Shown piece after piece: positions 24,085 to 31,975 of a stretch of 39,438 nt of DNA. Under the pieces are notes generated by a model, which saw only the letters and a program-made list of their open reading frames with translations, was not told the DNA's origin and did not search any database. The position numbers and the translations under genes are program-made. Positions within the stretch are counted from its first letter, which is position 1. Every line of letters begins with the position of its first letter. Source of the stretch: Gammaproteobacteria bacterium (GTDB taxonomy: Bacteria; Pseudomonadota; Gammaproteobacteria; GCA-001735895); the NCBI GenBank assembly GCA_018669845.1, contig JABHSO010000016.1, positions 1 to 39,438 of the forward strand. The letters run 5' to 3'.

Positions 24085-26465
24085 TGTCAACTAAAAACAC
24101 TTCATATAGCGAACAAATCCGGGTTAAAGGACTGGTGCAGGGTGTAGGATTTCGTCCAACAGTTTACCGACTGGCAAAGGAATTGAATATCAGGGGTGAG
24201 GTATTGAATGATGGTGAAGGAGTATCCATCATTGTTCAGGCAAGCTGTAACAACATCGATATTTTTATTCAACACCTGCAGCAGCAATGTCCACCACTGG
24301 CAAGAATCGATCAGATTCTGCGGAGTCCATTACACACATCTGAAACCTATATCAATTTTTCCATTACACAAAGCAAGAACACAGACGTTCACACCGGCAT
24401 AGTTCCCGATGCTGCCACTTGCGAGTTTTGTTTAAACGATATTAACAACCCGCATAACCGGCATCATGGTTATGCTTTCACCAATTGCACGCACTGTGGA
24501 CCGCGTCTAAGCATTGTCAGGAATATTCCTTATGATCGAAAAAATACCAGCATGGCAAGTTTCCAGCTTTGCCCAACCTGCCAGCTGGAATATCAGAACC
24601 CTGAAGACCGTCGCTTCCATGCCCAACCGAATGCCTGCCCTGACTGTGGCCCCGTATTATCACTAACTGATAACCAGGGGAAAACAATTGATTGTCAGGA
24701 TCAAATCAGTACCGCTGTTAGTTTTATAAAACAGGGGTTTATTGTTGCTATAAAAGGTATTGGAGGATTTCAACTAGCTTGTGATGCAGCCAATGAAAAA
24801 ACTGTTTTGACATTGCGTCGTCGTAAACACCGACCCGATAAATCTTTTGCCTTAATGGCTAAAAACATTCAACAGATCGAATGCTATTGCCACGTGGCCA
24901 ACGATGAAAAAGAAGCCTTACAATCTCATGTTGCGCCCATCGTAATTTTACAGCGCAAAACCCGACAACATGAACTCTCAGAACATATCGCCCCCGCTCA
25001 ACACACACTGGGTTTTATGCTGCCTTACAGTCCGTTGCATCACCTGTTAATGCAACACCTGGATTATCCAGTTGTGCTAACTTCAGGCAATGTCGCCGAA
25101 GAACCTCAATGTATCGACAACCAGCAGGCAATTAACAAACTGGGAAAAATTGCTGACTACTTCCTCTTGCATGATCGCGAAATCATTAACCGTATCGATG
25201 ATTCTGTGATACGAAAAGTCAACAATGAACAATTGATTTATCGCCGTGCCAGAGGATTTGCTCCAGCTCCAGTACCACTTCCACCGGGTTTTAATCTGGA
25301 CAGTTGCGTACTGGCCTGTGGTGGGGAAATGAAGAACAGTTTCTGCCTGGTAAAAGACCAGCAGGCAATTTTATCCCAGTACATGGGTAACCTGGAAAAT
25401 GTATCGACTTTTACCGATTACCTTAAAAACATGGATCTCTATCACCGTCTGTTTCAGTTCGAAGCTAAAGCCATTGTGATCGACAAACATCCGCAATATT
25501 TATCCAGCAAACACGGTAAGCAACTCGCTATTGAAAAAGATCTTCCACTCATAGAAGTGCAGCACCATCACGCCCACATAGCAGCTTGCCTGGTTGATAA
25601 CCTCTGGCCTTTACAGCAGGGCAAGGTGATCGGCGTATCACTGGATGGACTCGGTTTTGGTGATGACGGAACAATCTGGGGTGGTGAATTTCTGGTCGCC
25701 GATTATAGACAATACGAAAGACTGGCACGTTTTAAACCGGTTCCCATGCCGGGTGCAACGCAGGCAATTTTAGAGCCATGGCGTAACACTTATGCTCATC
25801 TAAAAACTCACTGTGACTGGAGTGATCTCAATCAGCGCTTTTCAAAGCTGAATCTGTTTAACTATCTGCATCAAAAACCTCTGGATATTATAAATCGCAT
25901 GATGGTTTCAAATATTAACTCGCCCCTCAGTTCTTCCTGTGGACGCCTGTTTGATGCAGTAGCCGCTGCCATAGGCCTGTGTCGCGAACGCATCAGCTAT
26001 GAAGGACAGGCAGCCATAGAGCTTGAGTCATTAATCAAAACACATGAACTGGAGAGTGTAACCGCCTACCCCTTTGAACTTGAGCACAGCAAACTACTTG
26101 AAATCAACCCGTCACCGATGTGGAATGCGTTACTGTACGACCTGCAAAATAAAGTATCTCTATCTAAAATATCTGCACGCTTTCATCTATTTATAACAAA
26201 AATAATTGAAACGACGGTAAAGCAGATTTCCCGGCAGACAGGCATAAAAAATGTAGCTTTGTCTGGAGGTGTTTTTCAAAATGCCACATTATTTCAGCTC
26301 ACTCTTAAGCAGTTACAACAGGCCGGATTCAATGTTTTAACTCACCAGAACATACCAGCCAATGATGGTGGTCTGGCTCTTGGTCAGGCTGCTATTGCCT
26401 GTGCTCTTTTACAGACAGTCGACCCTCTGGACTGCATAAATAAATACGGAGTAAATGATGGGTAG
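24084..26465 (+). CDS. hypF: Carbamoyltransferase HypF
   Basis: A 793-residue enzyme that makes the carbamoyl precursor of the cyanide ligands and transfers it to HypE. Domain order: acylphosphatase-like (VKGLVQGVGFRPTVYRLA), two zinc fingers (CEFC, CTHC, CPTC, CPDC at about 112-190), a YrdC-like domain, then a Kae1-like domain with VQHHHAHIAACL, VSLDGLGFGDDG and ALSGGVFQNATL. It starts at GTG overlapping the hoxC stop, so translation is coupled. The position after the sensor genes, away from hypA-E, is a rearranged order. Confidence 0.95.
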   Translation: MSTKNTSYSEQIRVKGLVQGVGFRPTVYRLAKELNIRGEVLNDGEGVSIIVQASCNNIDIFIQHLQQQCPPLARIDQILRSPLHTSETYINFSITQSKNTDVHTGIVPDAATCEFCLNDINNPHNRHHGYAFTNCTHCGPRLSIVRNIPYDRKNTSMASFQLCPTCQLEYQNPEDRRFHAQPNACPDCGPVLSLTDNQGKTIDCQDQISTAVSFIKQGFIVAIKGIGGFQLACDAANEKTVLTLRRRKHRPDKSFALMAKNIQQIECYCHVANDEKEALQSHVAPIVILQRKTRQHELSEHIAPAQHTLGFMLPYSPLHHLLMQHLDYPVVLTSGNVAEEPQCIDNQQAINKLGKIADYFLLHDREIINRIDDSVIRKVNNEQLIYRRARGFAPAPVPLPPGFNLDSCVLACGGEMKNSFCLVKDQQAILSQYMGNLENVSTFTDYLKNMDLYHRLFQFEAKAIVIDKHPQYLSSKHGKQLAIEKDLPLIEVQHHHAHIAACLVDNLWPLQQGKVIGVSLDGLGFGDDGTIWGGEFLVADYRQYERLARFKPVPMPGATQAILEPWRNTYAHLKTHCDWSDLNQRFSKLNLFNYLHQKPLDIINRMMVSNINSPLSSSCGRLFDAVAAAIGLCRERISYEGQAAIELESLIKTHELESVTAYPFELEHSKLLEINPSPMWNALLYDLQNKVSLSKISARFHLFITKIIETTVKQISRQTGIKNVALSGGVFQNATLFQLTLKQLQQAGFNVLTHQNIPANDGGLALGQAAIACALLQTVDPLDCINKYGVNDG

Positions 26466-27156
26466 TTTACTAATACTAGGTTTTTTAATTGGCATGCGCC
26501 ACGCACTAGATGCTGATCATCTGGCTGCCGTTGCTGCGATATCTACTCAGCAAAACTCTATCCGCTCCACCATCAAACACGGTCTAATCTGGGGACTGGG
26601 ACACACCACAACTCTTTTTCTATTCGGTTCAATGGTCATCTGGATGGACACGATCATACCTGAACAGCTTGCAACTTATCTGGAATTAGCCGTGGGATTC
26701 ATGCTGGTGGCATTAGGGCTGGATGTATTACGACGTGTACTCAAAGATCGCATTCACTTTCACCTGCACCGGCACAAAAACATTACTGCTCATTTTCATG
26801 CACATTCCCATAGCGGGGAAAGCGACCATCAACAAAGTAACCATCAACATTCACATGATCAAAAATTTCCTTATCGAACGCTATTTATCGGTTTTATGCA
26901 CGGTATGGCAGGGTCAGCAGCATTGATATTACTGACCATGGAAACAATTGATTCGCTGTGGGCAGGTTTAATTTACATGTTGTTATTCGGGATAGGATCT
27001 ATGCTCGGCATGGCAATCATTTCAGCCATTATAGCGATTCCGTTACGCGCCTCTGCCAATGGGCTTACCTGGATGTTTAATAGCTTACAGATTGGAATTG
27101 GTTTATTAACTTTCGGGCTGGGTATTACAATAATTATTGAGTCAATGCCGATTTAA
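26455..27156 (+). CDS. Nickel permease (NiCoT/UreH-like) of the hydrogenase operon
   Basis: A 233-residue membrane protein with about six helices. The first carries the nickel/cobalt permease signature RHALDADHLAA, and a second HG motif (GFMHGMAGSAAL) occurs later. A hydrophilic loop at about residues 100-140 is rich in histidine (HLHRHK, HFHAHSHS, HQHSH) and could bind metal. It overlaps hypF by 11 bases. GGAG before ATGATG gives two possible starts (26455 or 26458). As the last gene of the operon it likely feeds nickel to HypA/HypB. It is shorter than classical HoxN, so I give no symbol. Confidence 0.82.
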   Translation: MMGSLLILGFLIGMRHALDADHLAAVAAISTQQNSIRSTIKHGLIWGLGHTTTLFLFGSMVIWMDTIIPEQLATYLELAVGFMLVALGLDVLRRVLKDRIHFHLHRHKNITAHFHAHSHSGESDHQQSNHQHSHDQKFPYRTLFIGFMHGMAGSAALILLTMETIDSLWAGLIYMLLFGIGSMLGMAIISAIIAIPLRASANGLTWMFNSLQIGIGLLTFGLGITIIIESMPI

Positions 27157-28410
27157 TTACAGAATCTCAAATTTCTGCACGTCTCTTTTAGCCAGAAACA
27201 TTGCTTTATCTGCCCTGTCCAGCAGACTGTATTCATTAGTATCTATAGTCTTCAGATTACTGATCCCTATCGCCAAAGAAATCGGAATTTCCAACGAGTG
27301 CAACTGCAAAGGTTTTAACTTGATATCATCGAATACCTGATGAGCAAACTGCTGTGCTTTTTCACTACCTTTATCTGGAAGAATAAATATAAACTCATCC
27401 CCTGACAACCGACCAAACATATTCTGTCCTGAAACATGACCTTTTAGCGTCACCGCTATATGTATTAACAGGTTATCGCCAATAAGATGGCCATGAAAGT
27501 CATTCACTTTTTTAAAATCATTAACATCAAAGTAGATTAACCCAAGCTCAGACTCTTTTTGCTTGGCTTCACTAAAACGTAAATGCAACTCATCCATAAG
27601 AGCTCGTCTGTTGGGCAAACCGGTTAAACTATCGGTTAAAGCCAACTTTTCCAGTTTCTTCTCCAGTTCTTTCTGAGTCGTAACATCTCTCGCCAGACCC
27701 TCAATACTGACAGGATTGCCTTTGCTATCTTTTTTCACATAGGCGTTGGTAGATATCCATACCGGCGAACCATTTTTACGTTTTAGAATAGCTTCAACAT
27801 TAGTCACCTTCCCTTTATTCTCGACTATTGCATTGACCACTTTTTCTCTTTCCTCTGGCGACCAGTAATAACTCGCCATTTTTGTGCCCATCATTTCTTC
27901 AGGTTTATAACCCAGAAGTGATTCAGCACAATTAGAAACCAGAGTAATGTCACCTTCCATATTAGTCTGATAGATCGTATCAGACATATTATCCATAATA
28001 CTGTGAAGCTGAGCTTTGGTTTCAACTAACTCCTGCTTTAAAGAGTTTATTAAACCGATATCTCTGACCGTTCCAGCAACAGCAACTTTTTGATCATCAT
28101 CCTTAATTACGTCTATTTCTAACCAGGCTTCTACAGTGCTTTTACCATCCTTCTTTAGTAGTTTGACTTCATAGTGCTTCGGTGATGGTTTGCCCGCAAT
28201 ACGATCTTCATAACGAGAGACAGCAAGTTCCTGCATATCTGGGTGTACATAATCAGAAAACTTTTTTCCAATCAAATATCCAGGTGCTGTACCCAATAAT
28301 TTTTCAAAGGCCAGATTCACATAAACATATCTATAATCCTGAACAACATAAAACCCATCCATCATCAGGGAAGTCAACAACTCCCAACGCGCATGTTCAC
28401 TAAAACTCAT
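27157..28410 (-). CDS. PAS-PAS-GGDEF diguanylate cyclase
   Basis: A 417-residue soluble protein. PAS domain 1 (about 1-120) and PAS domain 2 (about 130-255) each end in a PAC-like segment (VAVAGTVRDI, EGLARDVTTQ). A GGDEF domain follows: LTGLPNRRAL, YFDVNDFKKVNDFHGHLIGD, and an active-site loop reading RLSGDEF. SGDEF variants can be active, so c-di-GMP synthesis is plausible. The RxxD inhibitory site is not present at its usual place. There are no membrane segments. Its stop abuts the stop of the nickel permease, so the two genes converge without a spacer. Confidence 0.9.
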   Translation of the reverse strand: MSFSEHARWELLTSLMMDGFYVVQDYRYVYVNLAFEKLLGTAPGYLIGKKFSDYVHPDMQELAVSRYEDRIAGKPSPKHYEVKLLKKDGKSTVEAWLEIDVIKDDDQKVAVAGTVRDIGLINSLKQELVETKAQLHSIMDNMSDTIYQTNMEGDITLVSNCAESLLGYKPEEMMGTKMASYYWSPEEREKVVNAIVENKGKVTNVEAILKRKNGSPVWISTNAYVKKDSKGNPVSIEGLARDVTTQKELEKKLEKLALTDSLTGLPNRRALMDELHLRFSEAKQKESELGLIYFDVNDFKKVNDFHGHLIGDNLLIHIAVTLKGHVSGQNMFGRLSGDEFIFILPDKGSEKAQQFAHQVFDDIKLKPLQLHSLEIPISLAIGISNLKTIDTNEYSLLDRADKAMFLAKRDVQKFEIL

Positions 28411-28452
28411 ATAAAATCCTTATTTTCCCTGTTTAAAAATCACACTGTTCAA

Positions 28453-28479
28453 TCTGTTCATTCATCAATAATGAACAGA
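28453..28479. repeat. Perfect 10-base inverted repeat between the GGDEF gene and folK
   Basis: TCTGTTCATT and AATGAACAGA flank a 7-base loop in the 76-base gap. The gap is downstream of folK and just upstream of the GGDEF gene on the minus strand. No T-run follows directly, so it may be an operator for the GGDEF gene or a weak terminator for folBK. Confidence 0.5.
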
Positions 28480-28486
28480 CAACTAA

Positions 28487-28981
28487 CTATTTGAAGCTCA
28501 TTTCATAGAGCTCAATTCTATCTGCATTCTTCTCCATCTCCAGCCATAACAGGTGATAGCTCTTCTGCTGTTCAGGGTGTAAAACACTACCCTGAATATC
28601 ACTCAATGGCTTCAACACAAATGCATTTTTTAATATCTCATGGCGAGGAACCTGCACTCCAGGCTCATCCAGTATCAGTTGGTCGTAGGTCAACAAATCA
28701 AGGTCTATCGATCTGGCTGAAAACTTTGGCTGAGAACGATCTCGACCTATACGATCTTCAATCGCTTTTAATTCAGCAGCAATATCCTGCACAGATGCAA
28801 CCGAGTTAAAGCTAACTACCAGGTTTAGAAAGTCATCTCCATCAAACCCCACTGCAGCTGTTTGATACACGGGTGAAATGGTTAAAATTTCAAACTTTTG
28901 TTGTAACTCAATAATTGCCAGGCGGATATTATGTTCAGGATTTATGTTGCTACCCAGACTGATAGTGACCAGAGCAGTCAT
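28487..28981 (-). CDS. folK: 6-hydroxymethyl-7,8-dihydropterin pyrophosphokinase FolK
   Basis: A 164-residue folate-pathway enzyme that transfers pyrophosphate from ATP to the hydroxymethyl-pterin. It starts with LVTISLGSNINPEHNI and contains ISPVYQTAAVG, FLNLVVSF, the signature RDRSQPKFSARSIDLDLLTYD and VPRHEILKNAFVLKPL. Its start overlaps the folB stop by one base (TAATG), so the two consecutive pathway genes are coupled. Confidence 0.94.
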   Translation of the reverse strand: MTALVTISLGSNINPEHNIRLAIIELQQKFEILTISPVYQTAAVGFDGDDFLNLVVSFNSVASVQDIAAELKAIEDRIGRDRSQPKFSARSIDLDLLTYDQLILDEPGVQVPRHEILKNAFVLKPLSDIQGSVLHPEQQKSYHLLWLEMEKNADRIELYEMSFK

Positions 28982-29337
28982 TAGCTTTTAACACCGCGTT
29001 CTATCATCACCCCGACAGAACGTGAGCCGCTGACAGCCCCCGGTTTATGCAGGGTAAGCTTAACCCAGGGTACATTAAACTCTGTTAATACAATCTCACA
29101 AATTTTTTCAGCCAGTGTTTCCACCAGCTCATATTCACTCTCAGTAACAAAAGAAATCAAACGTTTAGCCACGGCCTTATAATTCAAGGTATCTTCTATA
29201 TTGTCACTGTTTGAAGCTTTTTTGATATCAGTTGCCATGTCCAGATCGACACTGATGACCTGCCTTATTTTTCGTTCCCAGTCATAAATACCAATAACCG
29301 TTTCAATTTGCAACTCTCTTATAAATACTATATCCAT
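28981..29337 (-). CDS. folB: Dihydroneopterin aldolase FolB
   Basis: A 118-residue enzyme acting just before FolK in folate synthesis. It shows the hallmarks ELQIETVIGIYDWERKIRQ, DTLNYKAVAKRLISFV, YELVETLAEKICEIVL and KLTLHKPGAVSGSRSVGV. It is divergent from rpmB, with about 180 bases between them. This is the first gene of a folB-folK unit. Confidence 0.94.
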   Translation of the reverse strand: MDIVFIRELQIETVIGIYDWERKIRQVISVDLDMATDIKKASNSDNIEDTLNYKAVAKRLISFVTESEYELVETLAEKICEIVLTEFNVPWVKLTLHKPGAVSGSRSVGVMIERGVKS

Positions 29338-29447
29338 TATTTCTTCTATAAATATGTTAATTTGAGCCTATTATCATCGCTAACTGGAGTAAATTCACCC
29401 TGCAATTACTACGGGGTGAGAAGTTTTTAAAATTAGCTGCATCATGC

Positions 29448-29476
29448 TTGAATACTACAACTGCTTCTGGTAGGAT
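29448..29476 (+). promoter_or_regulatory. Sigma-70 promoter of rpmB-rpmG
   Basis: TTGAAT, a 17-base spacer and TAGGAT are placed about 40 bases before the rpmB start. They fit a vegetative promoter for ribosomal protein genes. Confidence 0.6.
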
Positions 29477-29517
29477 TCGCGCCCTTGTGCAATCAGACCA
29501 ATTTTTCGGAGTTTACC

Positions 29518-29754
29518 ATGTCCCGAGTATGCCAAGTTACAGGTAAGAAACCTGTTGCTGGAAACAATGTATCTCATGCTAATAACAGAACACGTCGTCG
29601 TTTTCTGCCTAACTTGCATTCCCATAAATTTTGGGTGGAAGCCGAAAACCGTTGGGTTAAACTGAAAGTTTCAGCTAAAGGTATGCGTATCATTGATAAA
29701 AATGGTATTGAATCTGTATTAGCAGATATGCGTAAACGTGGCATTAAAGCCTAA
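29518..29754 (+). CDS. rpmB: 50S ribosomal protein L28 (bL28)
   Basis: A 78-residue ribosomal protein beginning [20 protein letters not shown], then [12 protein letters not shown] chose the ATG at 29518 because it gives the family start and has CGGAG upstream; a GTG at 29485 would add 11 residues foreign to the family. It is followed after 20 bases by rpmG, the standard pair in proteobacteria. Confidence 0.96.
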   Translation: MSRVCQVTGKKPVAGNNVSHANNRTRRRFLPNLHSHKFWVEAENRWVKLKVSAKGMRIIDKNGIESVLADMRKRGIKA

Positions 29755-29774
29755 GTTTAGAGGATAGAAAAGAC

Positions 29775-29930
29775 ATGAGAGATAAAATCAAACTGGTTTC
29801 TTCTGCTGGAACAGGCCATTACTACACAACTGACAAGAACAAGAAAACTACACCAGATAAATTGGTGATGAAGAAGTACGATCCAGTTGTTCGTAAACAC
29901 GTTGATTACAAAGAATCCAAGATCAAATAA
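29775..29930 (+). CDS. rpmG: 50S ribosomal protein L33 (bL33)
   Basis: This short gene encodes 51 residues: [20 protein letters not shown] and then [19 protein letters not shown], clearly L33. It lacks the zinc-binding CxxC pairs, so it is the zinc-free form. A strong terminator follows. Confidence 0.96.
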   Translation: MRDKIKLVSSAGTGHYYTTDKNKKTTPDKLVMKKYDPVVRKHVDYKESKIK

Positions 29931-29953
29931 AAGATCTTAGTTTTTAGAATATT

Positions 29954-29981
29954 AAAAACCGGCTTTTGCCGGTTTTTTTTT
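29954..29981 (+). terminator. Rho-independent terminator of rpmB-rpmG
   Basis: AAAAACCGGC-TTTT-GCCGGTTTTT forms a 10-base stem with a four-base loop and ends in a run of nine T residues. Confidence 0.92.
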
Positions 29982-30128
29982 GCTCATTTATAATAATGGG
30001 TTATATTTATTCACCAATGAAATCATATTAATAGCTTTCTAATAAATGATAATTCAGTACTGAGTTTGCTTTCATTCACCCATTATTCTCAGTAAAATCC
30101 AGACCACCCAGACAATTACTAGAATTTC

Positions 30129-31100
30129 ATGGAAGCCACATCAAACGATACCCCCCCTCTTGTTCAGGTTGAGAATTTATCCCGCCGTTATGGTGATACT
30201 CTGGCCGTAGATCAGGTTAGCTTCACCTTGCAAAAAGGAGAAGTTCTGGGCTTTCTTGGCCCCAACGGTGCGGGTAAATCCAGCAGCATGCAAATGATCA
30301 CCGGAAATCTGGCTCCCACTACCGGGCAGATTACCATCAATGGTTTCGATATGATCGACCAACCCATTCAGGCTAAGTCCTGTATTGGTTACCTTCCCGA
30401 GAACCCACCTGTTTATCGAGACCTTACCGTTGATGAATTCCTCACTTACTGCTCTCGATTGCATCGAATTCCCTCAGCTGATATTCACAGTGCATTAGAT
30501 GCCGCTAAACAACACTGTGGACTGGAAGATGTGGGAAAACGGTTGATCGGTAATTTATCCAAAGGCTTTCAGCAACGCGTTGGCATTGCTCAGGCCATCA
30601 TTCACCAGCCTCCACTGGTTATTCTGGATGAACCTACGGTTGGTCTGGACCCTATTCAGGTTCGGGAAATACGTAAACTAATTCAGTCACTGGGGAAAGA
30701 TCGAAGCGTAATATTATCCACTCATATCTTGCCCGAAGTTCAGGCCACCTGTGACCGGGTGCAAATCATCCGCAAGGGAGCCCTGATCTACAGTGCCAGC
30801 ATAGATGAACTCAACCAACAAGGTCAGGCAAACAACCTGACTGTTGCATTCAAAACACCACCTGGCTTACAGGAACTTAGCGATTTAACCGGTGTTAATA
30901 ACATTACAGAAATTGACCACTTACGCTTCAATATTCAGTTTGAAAATGAAAATTTTGCTGAATCTCTGGTGCAACAGGCCGTTGCAAAAAACTGGGGTCT
31001 GTTTGAGTTAATTCCTCAAACCACTTCACTGGAAGAAATTTTTGTCGAGTTAACGACCTCGGAAACAGGTGATCAGGAAATTCAGGAGAATGCAGCATGA
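30129..31100 (+). CDS. Gld-like ABC transporter ATPase
   Basis: A 323-residue ATPase with Walker A GPNGAGKSS, signature LSKGFQQRVGIAQ, Walker B LVILDEPTVGLDP and H-loop LSTHIL. The C-terminal extension (about 220-310) is typical of GldA/CcmA-type ABC-2 exporters. It overlaps the permease gene by four bases. With the following genes it forms a set related to the GldA-GldF-GldG exporters first described in gliding bacteria but also common in non-gliding Proteobacteria. The substrate is unknown. Confidence 0.88.
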   Translation: MEATSNDTPPLVQVENLSRRYGDTLAVDQVSFTLQKGEVLGFLGPNGAGKSSSMQMITGNLAPTTGQITINGFDMIDQPIQAKSCIGYLPENPPVYRDLTVDEFLTYCSRLHRIPSADIHSALDAAKQHCGLEDVGKRLIGNLSKGFQQRVGIAQAIIHQPPLVILDEPTVGLDPIQVREIRKLIQSLGKDRSVILSTHILPEVQATCDRVQIIRKGALIYSASIDELNQQGQANNLTVAFKTPPGLQELSDLTGVNNITEIDHLRFNIQFENENFAESLVQQAVAKNWGLFELIPQTTSLEEIFVELTTSETGDQEIQENAA

Positions 31101-31834
31101 TCTGGACTATTGCCCGACGTGAAATCACCAGCATGTTTCTGTCACCTCTTGCCTGGGTGATTCTAGCGGTAATCCAGGCTATTTTAGGCTGGATGTTTCT
31201 GGCTCAGATTGAAAATTTCTTTATACTTCAGCCTCAACTCATTGAACTTGAAAATGCTCCGGGAGTGACCGATATCATCGTTGCTCCTATATTTTCTCTC
31301 GCAGCCATAATCCTGCTGATGATCATGCCATTGCTGACCATGAGAACTCTCGCGGAAGAAAAGAAAAACAAAACCATAAATTTGCTTTTTTCAGCACCTA
31401 TCTCTATCACACAGCTGGTGTTAGGAAAATATGTTGGATTGCTTTTCTTCGTGTTGATTCTCACCAGTATGTTAATGCTGATGCCGTTATCCTTATTGGT
31501 AGGCACCGACCTGGATCTGGGTAAATTATTTTCCATATACATCGGTATGATCTTGTTACTCGGTAGTTTCGCGGCCATCGGCCTTTACCTATCCAGTTTG
31601 ACCGATAGCCAGACTATCGCCGCAGTGAGCACCTTTGGCGCTTTACTCATGTTATGGATTATTGAGTGGCGAACAGAACAAACTCTATTCCACTATCTTT
31701 CACTATTGGCTCATCACCAGCCCTTACTTGAAGGCCAGTTTAGCTCTGTGGATATCAGTTATTTTTTACTCATTATTCTGCTATTTTGTGGATTGACTAT
31801 TCGCCAGCTGGATGGTGATCGACTTCAACATTAA
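31097..31834 (+). CDS. ABC-2 permease, GldF-like
   Basis: A 245-residue membrane protein with about six helices and the ABC-2 family feature MPLLTMRTLAEEKKNKTINLLFSAP between helices. It pairs with the ATPase encoded just upstream (ATGA overlap). The next gene of the set begins only after a 138-base gap filled by a palindromic repeat. Confidence 0.85.
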   Translation: MIWTIARREITSMFLSPLAWVILAVIQAILGWMFLAQIENFFILQPQLIELENAPGVTDIIVAPIFSLAAIILLMIMPLLTMRTLAEEKKNKTINLLFSAPISITQLVLGKYVGLLFFVLILTSMLMLMPLSLLVGTDLDLGKLFSIYIGMILLLGSFAAIGLYLSSLTDSQTIAAVSTFGALLMLWIIEWRTEQTLFHYLSLLAHHQPLLEGQFSSVDISYFLLIILLFCGLTIRQLDGDRLQH

Positions 31835-31850
31835 TCAGGCTAACCTATGA

Positions 31851-31975
31851 AAAAAACATTGCACCACGAAGTCACGAAGGGCACGAAGAAAACATGAATA
31901 AAGAATCAACTCTTAATCTTGTTCCTGTTTTTCAATTCCTCGTGTCCTACGTGACTTCGTGGTGAAAAAGACATG
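31851..31975. repeat. CACGAAG palindromic element, copy 3
   Basis: Left arm CACCACGAAGTCACGAAGGG (from 31862) and right arm CGTGACTTCGTGGTGAAAAA (from 31949) are reverse complements with few mismatches, about 55 bases apart. It fills the gap between the permease and the GldG-like gene, and its right end reaches the ATG of the latter. Confidence 0.8.

Noticed and set aside
29485..29517. Upstream GTG start for rpmB
   Set aside because: The added residues are foreign to L28, and the ATG at 29518 has its own CGGAG ribosome binding site.
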